A stretch of 16,944 bases of DNA from Pseudomonadota bacterium (GTDB lineage: Bacteria > Pseudomonadota > Gammaproteobacteria > Burkholderiales > Burkholderiaceae_B): assembly GCA_023386765.1 (NCBI GenBank), contig JAEWJD010000370.1, positions 1 through 16,944 on the forward strand, given 5' to 3'. Positions 1 to 7,270 of this stretch are shown here, one piece after another. The notes under the pieces are model-generated. The model worked only from the letters and a program-made list of their open reading frames with translations. It was not told where the DNA came from and searched no databases. The position numbers and the translations under genes were made by a program. Position 1 is the stretch's first letter, and each line of letters begins with the position of its first letter.

Positions 1-719
1 GTCAACAGGCAGGCCACCATGAAGGCCAGCGTCATGCCCACGCTCACGGCAACGTTTACGTCGGCCACGCCGAAGAAACTCCAGCGGAACCCGCTCACCA
101 GGTAGACCACCGGGTTGAACAGCATCACGGTCTGCCAGAACGGGGGCAGCATCTGGATGGAATAGAAGGTGCCGCCCAGGAAGGTCAGGGGCGTGATCAC
201 CATCAGCGGGATGATCTGCAGTTTCTCGAAACCGTCGGCCCAGACGCCGATGATGAAGCCGAACAGGCTGAACGTCACTGCCGTGAACACCAGGAAGGCC
301 AGCATCCAGATCGGGTGCTGGATGTCATAGGCCACGAACAGCCTAGCCGTCAGCAGCATGATCAGACCCAGCAGGATCGACTTGCTGGCCGCCGCCCCCA
401 CATAGCCGATCACGATCTCGGCATACGAGATCGGTGCGGAGTGGATCTCGTAGATGGTGCCCGAGAAACGCGGCATGTAGATGCCAAAGGAGGCATTGGC
501 CACGCTCTGGGTCAGCAACGCCAGCATGATCATGCCCGGCACGATGAAGGCGCCGTAGCTCACGCCGTCGATCTGCACCATGTGCGAACCGATGGCCGAG
601 CCGAACACCACGAAATACAGCGAGGTCGAGATGACCGGCGAGGCCACGCTTTGCATCAGCGTGCGCCGCATGCGGGCCATTTCGAACAGAAAGATGGCGC
701 GGATGGCGTACCAGTTCAT
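1..719 (-). CDS. yadH: ABC-2 type transporter permease, YadH family (3' end cut by window)
   Basis: The membrane subunit of an ABC-2 exporter, expected to pair with the ATPase encoded just upstream. I translated this frame by hand from the ATG at 719. It begins MNWYAIRAIFLFEMARMRRT and stays open to the window edge for 239 codons. Visible family features are a short cytoplasmic N-terminal helix, then about six hydrophobic segments. One contains ISTSLYFVVFGSAIG, one VPGMIMLALLTQSVANASFG, and the last stretch reads FNPVVYLVSGFRW. E. coli YadH is about 256 residues, so roughly 15-20 residues are missing at the C-terminus. The start overlaps the ATPase stop in an ATGA arrangement (716-719), which implies translational coupling. 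The substrate cannot be read from sequence; this family includes poorly characterised exporters and is also similar to NodJ-type permeases. Confidence 0.9.
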   Translation of the reverse strand, partial: MNWYAIRAIFLFEMARMRRTLMQSVASPVISTSLYFVVFGSAIGSHMVQIDGVSYGAFIVPGMIMLALLTQSVANASFGIYMPRFSGTIYEIHSAPISYAEIVIGYVGAAASKSILLGLIMLLTARLFVAYDIQHPIWMLAFLVFTAVTFSLFGFIIGVWADGFEKLQIIPLMVITPLTFLGGTFYSIQMLPPFWQTVMLFNPVVYLVSGFRWSFFGVADVNVAVSVGMTLAFMVACLL

Positions 720-1648
720 GATTGCGTGCTCACCAGGCTGACAAAGATCTCCTCCAGCGTGCTTTCGGAGGACTGCAGGTCGTGGAAACCGATGCCCAGG
801 GCGTCCAGCTCGCGCAACAGCGGCTGTACGGTCTCGCCCCCGGCCAGGGCCTCGTAGGTATAGTTGAGGCGCCGGCCCTCCTCGTCCAGCGAGAGCTCGT
901 AGCCGGCCAGCGAGGCCGGCAGCGCGGCCAGGGGTGCATTCAGCGAGAGCGTGAGCTGTTTCTTGCCCAGTTTGCGCATCAGCGCCTGGGTCTGTTCGAC
1001 CAGGATGATCTCGCCCTTGCGGATCACGCCTACCCGATCCGCCATTTCCTGGGCTTCTTCGATGTAGTGCGTGGTGAGAATGATGGTCACGCCCTGCTCG
1101 CGCAGGCGCCGCACCATGTCCCACATGCCGCGGCGCAGCTCCACGTCGACACCCGCGGTCGGCTCGTCCAGGAACAGGATGCGCGGCTCGTGCGACAGCG
1201 CCTTGGCGATCATGACGCGCCGTTTCATGCCGCCGGAGAGCGCCATGATGCGGCTGTCTTTCTTGTCCCAGAGCGAGAGTTCGCGCAGGATCTGCTCGAC
1301 CAGTGCCGGATTGGCCGGCTTGCCGAACAGCCCACGGCTGAAATTGACGGTGCTCCAGACGGTTTCGAAGGCGTCGGTCGTGAGTTCCTGCGGCACCAGC
1401 CCGATGCTGCGGCGCGCCTCTCGGTAATCGCGCACGATGTCGTGCCCGTCGGCCAGCACGCTGCCACTGCTGGCATTGACGAGGCCGCAGATGATACTGA
1501 TCAGCGTGGTCTTGCCCGCCCCGTTGGGGCCGAGCAGCGCGAAAATCTCGCCGCGGCGGATTTCCAGGTTGATATTCTTGAGAGCCTGATGGCCCGATGC
1601 GTAGACCTTGGACAGGTTCTGGACGCTGATGACGCTTTCGCCGTGCAC
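716..1648 (-). CDS. yadG: ABC transporter ATP-binding protein, YadG family
   Basis: The ATPase subunit that would energise the adjacent permease at the inner membrane. From the GTG at 1648 it is 310 residues, matching E. coli YadG (about 308). Walker A GPNGAGKT is at residues 40-47, the Q-loop Gln near 87, the signature as LSGGM at 137-141 (Met for Gln, usual in YadG), Walker B with LFLDEP ending at Pro163, and the switch His in TTHYIEEA. The C-terminal third is the family's extra domain. I chose GTG 1648 because GCGAGG lies 5 bases upstream and the alignment with the family starts there. The frame is open to an ATG at 1741, but that would add 31 basic, unconserved residues. The gene is transcribed away from bioA's terminator hairpin and is probably first in a two-gene operon. 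Confidence 0.92.
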   Translation of the reverse strand: MHGESVISVQNLSKVYASGHQALKNINLEIRRGEIFALLGPNGAGKTTLISIICGLVNASSGSVLADGHDIVRDYREARRSIGLVPQELTTDAFETVWSTVNFSRGLFGKPANPALVEQILRELSLWDKKDSRIMALSGGMKRRVMIAKALSHEPRILFLDEPTAGVDVELRRGMWDMVRRLREQGVTIILTTHYIEEAQEMADRVGVIRKGEIILVEQTQALMRKLGKKQLTLSLNAPLAALPASLAGYELSLDEEGRRLNYTYEALAGGETVQPLLRELDALGIGFHDLQSSESTLEEIFVSLVSTQS

Positions 1649-1668
1649 GGCTACCTCGCTAAATCCAT

Positions 1669-1682
1669 GCGGCGCTTGCCGC
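1669..1682 (-). promoter_or_regulatory. Small hairpin in the leader of the ABC operon
   Basis: A 5-bp stem (GCGGC/GCCGC) with a GCTT loop lies about 20 bases upstream of the GTG start of the ATPase. It could affect access to the ribosome-binding site, but a short GC stem of this size can easily arise by chance in this genome. Confidence 0.2.
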
Positions 1683-1726
1683 CGGGTCAAACAATTACGA
1701 TAACGCCAATTCCGTCCGCGGCGCTC

Positions 1727-1739
1727 GACAACTGTTGTC
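1727..1739. promoter_or_regulatory. Dyad GACAAC-T-GTTGTC upstream of the ABC operon, possible operator
   Basis: A perfect 6+1+6 inverted repeat sits about 80 bases upstream of the yadG start, in a 107-base gap between the bioA terminator hairpin and the ABC gene. This is the expected zone for the ABC promoter. No clear -35/-10 pair could be assigned. A dimeric repressor site is plausible; no regulator gene is adjacent. Confidence 0.3.
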
Positions 1740-1755
1740 ATCGGCTTCGGACAAT

Positions 1756-1781
1756 GACGGGACGGCCCGGGCCGTCCCGTC
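1756..1781 (-). terminator. 26-bp perfect GC palindrome after bioA, probable terminator
   Basis: The 13-base half GACGGGACGGCCC at 1756-1768 is followed directly by its exact complement up to 1781. On the minus strand it begins 5 bases after the bioA stop codon (1787-1789). Folded as RNA it gives an 11-bp stem with a CCGG tetraloop. The following minus-strand bases read ATTGTC, so there is no good U-tract. It is probably a weak intrinsic terminator or an RNA 3'-end stabilising hairpin separating bioA from the ABC operon. A DNA-binding role is also possible because the dyad is perfect at DNA level. Confidence 0.6.
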
Positions 1782-1786
1782 GCGTC

Positions 1787-3055
1787 TCAGGGCGCGCCCT
1801 GGGCCAGCACCCGGCACACCGCCGCGGTCAGCTGGGCCAGCTCGTCGGATGTGATGGTGAAGGCCGGCGTCAGGTAGACGATACGCCCGAAAGGCCGCAC
1901 CCACACGCCTGCCTCGACCAACCGGCGCTTGAGCGTGACCAGATCGACGATGGCCGGCAACTCGACCGCGCCGATCGCCCCCATCACCCGCACATCGGTC
2001 ACCCAGGGCAGGTCGGCGCAAGGAGCGAGCCCCTGGCGCAAACCGGCCTCGATGGCCCGCACTTGAGCCAGCCGGGGTTCGCGCTCGAACAGGTCCAGCG
2101 ACGCATTGGCCGCCGCGCAAGCCATGGCATTGCCCATGAAGGTCGGGCCGTGCATCAAGGCATGTCCCGCCTGTTCGGACAGAAATCCCTCGAAGATGCG
2201 TTCGCTGGCGACGGTGGCCGCCAGCGGCAGGGTGCCGCCGGTCAAGGCCTTGGACAGCGTGATGATATCGGGACGCACGCCGGCCTGCTCAAAGGCGAAC
2301 ATCGTGCCGGTGCGCCCGAAACCGGTGAAGATCTCATCGAAGATCAGCAGCAGGTCGAACTCATCAGCCAGCGCACGCAGCTCGCGCAGCACCTGCGGTT
2401 CGTGCATCAGCATGCCGCCGGCGCCTTGCACCAGCGGTTCGAGCACGATGCCGGCCAGGCCAGCGGCTTCGCGTTCGAGGCAGGCGCGCAGCGCCTTGAG
2501 GCTGGCCTCGTCGCGCGGCAGATCGGCCTGCACATGTTCGATCAGCATGCCCCGAAAGGCGCTGTGCATGCCTTCCTCGGGATCGCAGACAGCCATCGTG
2601 CCGAAGGTGTCGCCATGGTAGCCGCCCCGGAAAGACAGGAAGCGTCGACGTTCGGTGCGCCCCTGATTCATCCAGAACTGCAACGCCATCTTCATGGCGA
2701 CCTCGACGGCCACCGATCCGGAATCGGTATAAAACACCCGATCCAGGCCCGGACCCAGGCTGTCGGCCAGGCGCTGCGCCAGCCTGAGCGCAGGCTCATG
2801 CACCATGCCGCCGAACATGACATGAGGCATGGCCTGCAACTGGGCCGCGACCGCCTGGGCGATATGGGGGTGGTTGTAGCCGTGGCAGGCCGTCCACCAG
2901 GACGCCACGCCATCGATCAGGCTGCGGCCATCGGCCAGGGTCAGGCGCGTGCCTTCGGAACGGACCACGGCCAAAGGGGGCGCGGCCGTCTGCATCTGGG
3001 TATAGGGCAGCCAGATATGCGGATAACCCTGGCTCATCCAGTCGGGAACACTCAT
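1787..3055 (-). CDS. bioA: Adenosylmethionine-8-amino-7-oxononanoate aminotransferase (BioA)
   Basis: A PLP enzyme that transfers the amino group of S-adenosylmethionine to KAPA, giving DAPA, the antepenultimate intermediate of biotin. It has 422 residues (E. coli 429). The diagnostic substrate-site residues are present: HIWLPYTQM with Tyr18, SWW with Trp53-Trp54, and GGYHGDT with Tyr146. The PLP site has Asp240 in IFDEIFTGFGRTG and the Schiff-base Lys269 in LSKALTGGTLPLA. The C-terminal Arg is in VWVRPFGRIVYLTP. The start ATG at 3055 has AGGAG 7 bases upstream. The gene is divergent from bioF across a 110-bp gap, as in many bio loci, and ends at a strong hairpin. No abnormal residue was seen. 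Confidence 0.97.
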   Translation of the reverse strand: MSVPDWMSQGYPHIWLPYTQMQTAAPPLAVVRSEGTRLTLADGRSLIDGVASWWTACHGYNHPHIAQAVAAQLQAMPHVMFGGMVHEPALRLAQRLADSLGPGLDRVFYTDSGSVAVEVAMKMALQFWMNQGRTERRRFLSFRGGYHGDTFGTMAVCDPEEGMHSAFRGMLIEHVQADLPRDEASLKALRACLEREAAGLAGIVLEPLVQGAGGMLMHEPQVLRELRALADEFDLLLIFDEIFTGFGRTGTMFAFEQAGVRPDIITLSKALTGGTLPLAATVASERIFEGFLSEQAGHALMHGPTFMGNAMACAAANASLDLFEREPRLAQVRAIEAGLRQGLAPCADLPWVTDVRVMGAIGAVELPAIVDLVTLKRRLVEAGVWVRPFGRIVYLTPAFTITSDELAQLTAAVCRVLAQGAP

Positions 3056-3165
3056 GCGGACTCCTGCTAAGGCGGGCCCTGGCCGGGCACGCTCTACTAC
3101 AATGGGCCTCGTATTTTATGATCAGGCGCCAGACGCGCCGGCCCCATCGGCGTCGCAAGCGGCCC
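3056..3165. promoter_or_regulatory. Divergent bioA/bioF control region
   Basis: This 110-bp gap must hold both bio promoters. TACAAT (3098-3103) and TATTTT (3112-3117) are the only -10-like hexamers facing bioF, and neither has a recognisable -35 at the usual spacing. No BirA-type operator of the enterobacterial form (TTGTAAACC and its inverted copy) is present, and no other long dyad was found. How the genes are regulated therefore cannot be told from the sequence. Confidence 0.4.
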
Positions 3166-4320
3166 ATGTCCAAACTAGATGCTCTCTTTCTTCGCGCTCT
3201 CGATGACGCGCGAGCTGCCCACCGCTTGCGCGTTCTGCGCCCGGTCGAGCCTGCCGCGCCCGGGCGCCTGCGGCTCAACGGGCGCGAACTGCTCAATTTT
3301 TCCAGCAACGACTACCTCGGCCTGTCGCAACATCCGGCCCTGATCGCGCGCTCGCGCGATTGGGCCCGGCAGGCCGGCAGCGGCGCTTCACGCCTGGTGA
3401 CCGGCACGCTGCCCCAGCATCAAAGCGTCGAAGCCAAGCTGGCGCGCGCCAAAGGCACCGAAGCCGCCCTGCTGCTGGCGTCGGGCTGGCAGGCCAATGC
3501 GGCCGTGCTGCCAGCGCTGTTCCAGGCCTGCGGCACCGTGCGCCTCTACACGGATCGGCTCAACCACGCCAGCATGCATCAGGGCTGCGCCGGCCAGCGC
3601 CAGATCCGCTACCGCCACAATGACCTGAACCATCTGGAGTCCCTGCTGATGCGTGACCGGGGTTTGCCCGGCACCCCCTTCATCCTCACCGAAAGCGTCT
3701 TCAGCATGGACGGCGATCGCAGCGACGTGGCGGCCTTGTCCGCGCTGGCCGCCCGCCATGATGCCTTTCTCTACCTGGACGAAGCGCACGCCACCGGCGT
3801 GCTCGGCCCGGCAGGCATGGGGCTGTCGGGGTTGGCGCCGGGCGGCGTGGATCTCATCATGGGAACCTTCAGCAAGGCGCTGGGCAGCTTCGGCGCCTAT
3901 GTGGCGGGATCACGCGCGCTGTGCGATTACCTGGTCAACCACTGCTCGGGCCTGATCTACACCACGTCCCTGCCGCCGGCGGTGCTGGGCGCCATCGATG
4001 CCGCGCTGGATCTCGTGCCCACGCTGGACGCCGAACGCGCCCACCTGCAGGCCCTGGGGGAGCGTCTGCGCACCGGACTGGCTGCACTCGGCCTGGACAG
4101 CGCCGCTTCGTCCACCCAGATCGTGCCGGCCCTGGTCGGCGAGGCCGCGCAGGCCGTGACGCTGGCCCAGACGCTGCAGGAGGCCGGGCTGCTGGCCGTG
4201 GCCATCCGCCCGCCCACGGTGCCGGACGGCACCAGCCGGTTGCGCTTTGCCCTGAGCGCGGCGCACCACCAGACAGACGTCGACACCCTGCTCGATGCCC
4301 TCAAAGGCGCACTCTCTTGA
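3166..4320 (+). CDS. bioF: 8-amino-7-oxononanoate synthase (BioF)
   Basis: A PLP-dependent condensing enzyme that joins pimeloyl-ACP (or -CoA) and L-alanine with loss of CO2 to form KAPA. The product is 384 residues, the same length as E. coli BioF. Family marks in order: LLNFSSNDYLGLSQHP near residue 45, SGASRLVTGTLPQHQSVE, LDEAHATGVLGP (PLP-binding Asp), and the Schiff-base Lys237 in MGTFSKALGSFGAY. The C-terminus SRLRFALSAAH is typical. The ATG at 3166 is preferred to an in-frame ATG at 3118, whose extra 16 residues are Arg-rich and whose use would push into the promoter region. The ribosome-binding site is weak (AAGCGG close to the ATG). It is first in the bioF-hydrolase-bioCD operon; the next gene overlaps its stop codon. 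Confidence 0.96.
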   Translation: MSKLDALFLRALDDARAAHRLRVLRPVEPAAPGRLRLNGRELLNFSSNDYLGLSQHPALIARSRDWARQAGSGASRLVTGTLPQHQSVEAKLARAKGTEAALLLASGWQANAAVLPALFQACGTVRLYTDRLNHASMHQGCAGQRQIRYRHNDLNHLESLLMRDRGLPGTPFILTESVFSMDGDRSDVAALSALAARHDAFLYLDEAHATGVLGPAGMGLSGLAPGGVDLIMGTFSKALGSFGAYVAGSRALCDYLVNHCSGLIYTTSLPPAVLGAIDAALDLVPTLDAERAHLQALGERLRTGLAALGLDSAASSTQIVPALVGEAAQAVTLAQTLQEAGLLAVAIRPPTVPDGTSRLRFALSAAHHQTDVDTLLDALKGALS

Positions 4321-4976
4321 ACCGCCCCACCCTGTATTTCGTGCATGGCTGGGGCTGCGATGCCCGGATATGGCAACCGCTGCGAGAACGCCTGGCCGAC
4401 TGGCCCCAGTCCGTGGCCGAGGCCGGCTACTTCGGCGCTTCCTGCGCCGCCGCCCCGGACGGCCCCGTGATCGCCATCGGGCATTCGCTGGGGGGCATGC
4501 GCCTGCTGGCCGATCCCCCTGCCCAATGCCTGGGCCTGGCCCTGATCAACAGCTTTCCCCGCTTCAGTGCCGCCCCGGACTGGCAGGCCGGCACACCCGC
4601 CCGGCTGATCGACCGCATGCTGGCCCGCCTCACACGGCAACCGCATGCCGTGCTGGCTGATTTCCTGGCGCGTGCCGGCGGCCCGGCCTGCCCGCCGCTG
4701 CCAGGCTGGGACCCCACGGCGCTGGACACCGAACGGCTGCGTACCGATCTGCTGCGCCTGCGCGATGATGACCAACGCCCCGCCCTGCAAGGCTGGCAGC
4801 GGCCGCTGGCAGCGCTGGCGGCGGCCGACGATGCCATCGTGGCCCCTGCCCTGATGCAAGACGCGCTGCCCCGCGCCGGACAATGGCTGCCGACCGGCGG
4901 CCACCTCCTGCCCTGGGTTGCCGCCGACGACTGCGCCGCCTTCCTGCGCGGTTTCCTGGCGCAATGGGAGGCCTGA
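4317..4976 (+). CDS. bioH: Alpha/beta hydrolase, probable pimeloyl-ACP methyl ester esterase (BioH-like)
   Basis: Inferred role: cleaving the methyl ester of pimeloyl-ACP so that BioF can use it, ending the chain-building stage begun by BioC. The 219-residue product starts LYFVHGWGCDARIW, close to BioH's GWG oxyanion-hole region. It has the nucleophile Ser57 in GHSLGG (55-60), an acid at Asp171 or Asp172 in AAADDAIVAP, and His196 in PTGGHLLPW. It is about 35 residues shorter than E. coli BioH (256); the loss appears to fall in the lid. The start is a TTG overlapping the bioF stop (TTGA, 4317-4320), with AAGG 9 bases upstream. No later in-frame start would keep the HGWG strand. The stop overlaps the next ATG (TGATG). 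The placement between bioF and bioC supports the role, but BioG, BioV or another esterase class cannot be ruled out. Confidence 0.8.
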   Translation: MNRPTLYFVHGWGCDARIWQPLRERLADWPQSVAEAGYFGASCAAAPDGPVIAIGHSLGGMRLLADPPAQCLGLALINSFPRFSAAPDWQAGTPARLIDRMLARLTRQPHAVLADFLARAGGPACPPLPGWDPTALDTERLRTDLLRLRDDDQRPALQGWQRPLAALAAADDAIVAPALMQDALPRAGQWLPTGGHLLPWVAADDCAAFLRGFLAQWEA

Positions 4977-6373
4977 TGAGCGCCCGCGATGCCACCCTTG
5001 CCCTCGTGGCACGCCGCTTCGGCACGGCCGCCGCCACCTATGAACGCCACGCCCAGGCCCAGCGTCATGCCGCGCAGACCCTGGCCTGCCGTATCGCGGC
5101 GCTGCCGCTGCCGCCACGCCCGCGCATTCTGGAGATAGGCTGCGGCACCGGCCTGCTGTCACAGGCCCTGGCCGCCCGCCTGGGCGAAGCCGACTGGACC
5201 CTCACCGATGTGTCACCGGACATGCTGGCCCAGGCACGCGCCACCCTGACGCTGCCGGGGCCGGTCCATTTCGCCGTCATGGATGGCGAGCACCCGCAAG
5301 GCCTGGCCGGCAGCTACGACCTGATCTGCTCCAGCCTGGCCATGCAATGGTTCAGTGATCTGAACACCGGCTTGCTGCGGTTGGCCGGCCTGCTGCGCCC
5401 GGGTGGCTGGCTGGCGACGGCCACGCTGGCCGACGGCAGCTTCACCGAATGGCAACAGGCCCATGACGGACTTGGCCTGCAGGCCGGCACCCCCGCCTAC
5501 CCGGCAGCCGACAGCATCCATGCCGGGTTGCTACCGGGGCACGTGGACTGCGAGGCGCATCGTCTGCAACACCGCGACGGGCTGGATTTCGTGCGTGCCC
5601 TCAAGGGTATCGGCGCGACCGTGCCGCGCGCCGGACACCGCCCCCTGAACGCCGGACAGCTACGTGCCGTCATGCATCGATTCGAACAGCAAGGAGCCCA
5701 AGTGACCTATCAATTCGCCTATGGCCAATGGCAACGCCCGCAAGGCGTCTTCGTCACCGGCACCGACACCGGCGTGGGCAAGACCCTGGTAAGCGCCGTA
5801 CTGGCGCGCGCCTGGCAGGCGCACTACTGGAAGCCGCTGCAAACGGGCCTGGCCGACGAGCCGGGCGACAGCGCCACGGTGGCTGAACTGGCGCAATTGC
5901 CGCCGGCACGCCGCCATGAGCCAGCCTACGCCCTGCAGGCGCCCCTGTCGCCCTGGGCCGCGGCCCCGCTGGAACAGGTCCGCATCGATCCCCGGCGCCT
6001 GGTGCCGCCGGTGGTCGACGGCCCCCTGGTGGTCGAGGGCGCGGGCGGGCTGTATGTACCCATCGACGATGAGCACATGATGCTGGACTACATCGCCGCC
6101 CTGGGCATGCCGGTCGTGCTGGCCGCCAGAAGCGGCCTGGGCACCATCAACCACACCCTGCTCAGCCTGCAGGCCCTGCGCCAGCGCGATATCGCCGTGC
6201 TCGGTGTGGTGATGAGCGGCTCGCCCTCGCCCGGCAACCGGCTGGCCATCGAACGCTTCGGCCGGACCCGCATCCTGGCCGAGATTCCGCAACTCGACCG
6301 TGTCGACGCCGCCGCCGTGACGCAACAGGCCAAGGCCATCGCGCCGCTGGAGACGTTGCTCGTGCCGCGCTGA
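4976..6373 (+). CDS. bioC-bioD: BioC-BioD fusion: malonyl-ACP O-methyltransferase / dethiobiotin synthetase
   Basis: One uninterrupted 465-residue frame holds two complete biotin enzymes. Residues 1 to about 254 are BioC, a SAM-dependent methyltransferase that caps malonyl-ACP to start pimelate synthesis. Marks are RRFGTAAATYERHAQAQ, motif I ILEIGCGTG at 51-59, and DLICSSLAMQWFSD. The stretch VTYQFAYGQWQR is BioC's last strand. BioD follows with hardly any linker: P-loop GTDTGVGKT at 262-270, YWKPLQTG with the carbamate-site Lys, VVEGAGGLYVPI, and SGLGTINHTLLSLQAL. BioD uses ATP and CO2 to close DAPA to dethiobiotin. The ATG at 4976 overlaps the hydrolase stop and has GGGAGG just upstream. 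Separate BioC (about 250) and BioD (about 225) proteins are the common state; the total here matches both, so neither looks truncated. An internal start could also release BioD alone. Confidence 0.93.
   Translation: MSARDATLALVARRFGTAAATYERHAQAQRHAAQTLACRIAALPLPPRPRILEIGCGTGLLSQALAARLGEADWTLTDVSPDMLAQARATLTLPGPVHFAVMDGEHPQGLAGSYDLICSSLAMQWFSDLNTGLLRLAGLLRPGGWLATATLADGSFTEWQQAHDGLGLQAGTPAYPAADSIHAGLLPGHVDCEAHRLQHRDGLDFVRALKGIGATVPRAGHRPLNAGQLRAVMHRFEQQGAQVTYQFAYGQWQRPQGVFVTGTDTGVGKTLVSAVLARAWQAHYWKPLQTGLADEPGDSATVAELAQLPPARRHEPAYALQAPLSPWAAAPLEQVRIDPRRLVPPVVDGPLVVEGAGGLYVPIDDEHMMLDYIAALGMPVVLAARSGLGTINHTLLSLQALRQRDIAVLGVVMSGSPSPGNRLAIERFGRTRILAEIPQLDRVDAAAVTQQAKAIAPLETLLVPR
5691..5704 (+). promoter_or_regulatory. 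Internal ribosome-binding site and GTG start at the BioC/BioD junction
   Basis: AAGGAG at 5691-5696 stands 5 bases before an in-frame GTG at 5702, codon 243 of the fusion. Starting there would give a free BioD of 223 residues, close to E. coli BioD (225), preceded by about 15 residues of the BioC terminal strand. The spacing and match are better than those of several real starts in this window. It may instead be a relic of formerly separate genes, or chance. Confidence 0.5.
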
Positions 6374-6382
6374 AGCGAGCGT

Positions 6383-7270
6383 TCAGGCCGGCACTGCCGG
6401 CGCGGCAGGCGCCACCGGACGCGGGGCACCGAGGGCGCTGCCCATGGAAGCGGCCACGATCATGCCGATGGCCAGCCATTGGGTCAGGCTCAGATACTCA
6501 TCCAGCAACGCCAGCGCCAGCACCGCCGCCACCGCCGGCTCCATGCTGATCATGATGCCGAAAGCCTGTTGCGGCAGACGCTTGAGCGCCACCATTTCCA
6601 GCGAAATGGGAATCGCACTGGAAAGTGCCGCCACCCCCAGCCCCACCAATAGGATGGCGGGCGTGAGCAGGCTGGCGCCGGCATGAGCCACCCCCACCGG
6701 CACCACCACCAGCGCGGCGACGGCCAGGCCCAGCGCCACGGAATGACCGGCATGCAGGTGGCCGACACGCTTGCCAAACAGGATGTAGGTCGCCCAGCAG
6801 GCGGCAGCCATCAAAGCCAGCACGACGCCTTGGGGATCAAGCGTGCTGACGGTATGACCCAACGGCAGCAGCAGGCCCAGTCCGGCCATGGCCAGTGCCA
6901 CCCACACGAAGTCGACGGCGCGGCGTGACGACAGCAAGGCCACGGCCAGCGGCCCGGAAAACTCGATCGCCACGGCCACCCCGAAAGGAATGGTGCGCAG
7001 CGACAGATAGAAACAGAGGTTCATCAGGCCCAGCGCAGCGCCATAGGCCGCCACCATGCGCAGATCGCGGCGCGAAAGCCGCCAGCGCCACGGCCGCCAC
7101 AGCAGCAAAAGCAGCAAGGCCGACAGGCCGACCCGCAAGGCGGTAGTGCCCTGCGCGCCCACCTGGGGGAAAAGTACCTGTTTGGCCCAGGACGTTCCCA
7201 GGCCCAGAAACGTGACCGCCCCGAGAATCGCCAGGGGAGGAAGCAAAACGGTATAGCGAGAAGTAGACAT
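6383..7270 (-). CDS. rhtA: Threonine/homoserine exporter RhtA (EamA/DMT family)
   Basis: An inner-membrane drug/metabolite-type exporter; E. coli RhtA expels threonine and homoserine. The product is 295 residues, the same as E. coli RhtA, and hydrophobic along its whole length with ten expected membrane helices in two EamA repeats. Shared stretches include VALEFTGPLAVALFSSRR-like VAIEFSGPLAVALLSSRR followed by DFVW, LLPLGHTVSTLD, AACWATYILFGKR, ALSSAIPISLEMVALKRLP, SMEPAVAAVLAL and IVAASMGS. Its end lies 9 bases from the end of bioCD, with which it converges. It is divergent from an Lrp-type regulator across 74 bases, which suggests control by that protein with an amino acid as signal. The ATG at 7270 has no strong ribosome-binding site. 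Confidence 0.88.
   Translation of the reverse strand: MSTSRYTVLLPPLAILGAVTFLGLGTSWAKQVLFPQVGAQGTTALRVGLSALLLLLLWRPWRWRLSRRDLRMVAAYGAALGLMNLCFYLSLRTIPFGVAVAIEFSGPLAVALLSSRRAVDFVWVALAMAGLGLLLPLGHTVSTLDPQGVVLALMAAACWATYILFGKRVGHLHAGHSVALGLAVAALVVVPVGVAHAGASLLTPAILLVGLGVAALSSAIPISLEMVALKRLPQQAFGIMISMEPAVAAVLALALLDEYLSLTQWLAIGMIVAASMGSALGAPRPVAPAAPAVPA

Noticed and set aside
1649..1741. N-terminal extension of the ABC ATPase
   Set aside because: The 31 added residues have no family match and include a leader hairpin; the GTG at 1648 has a suitable ribosome-binding site.
722..3070. Very long open frame on the plus strand opposite the ABC ATPase and bioA
   Set aside because: Its product is rich in His, Gln, Arg and Gly with no recognisable domain, as expected of a frame opposite GC-rich genes. 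The minus-strand genes have full family motifs.
3118..3165. N-terminal extension of BioF from an upstream ATG
   Set aside because: The extra 16 residues are mostly Arg and Pro, the 384-residue form equals the E. coli length, and the extension would cover the promoter region.
3056..3165. BirA or other known biotin operator in the divergent region
   Set aside because: No TTGTAAACC-like halves and no long AT-rich dyad are present.
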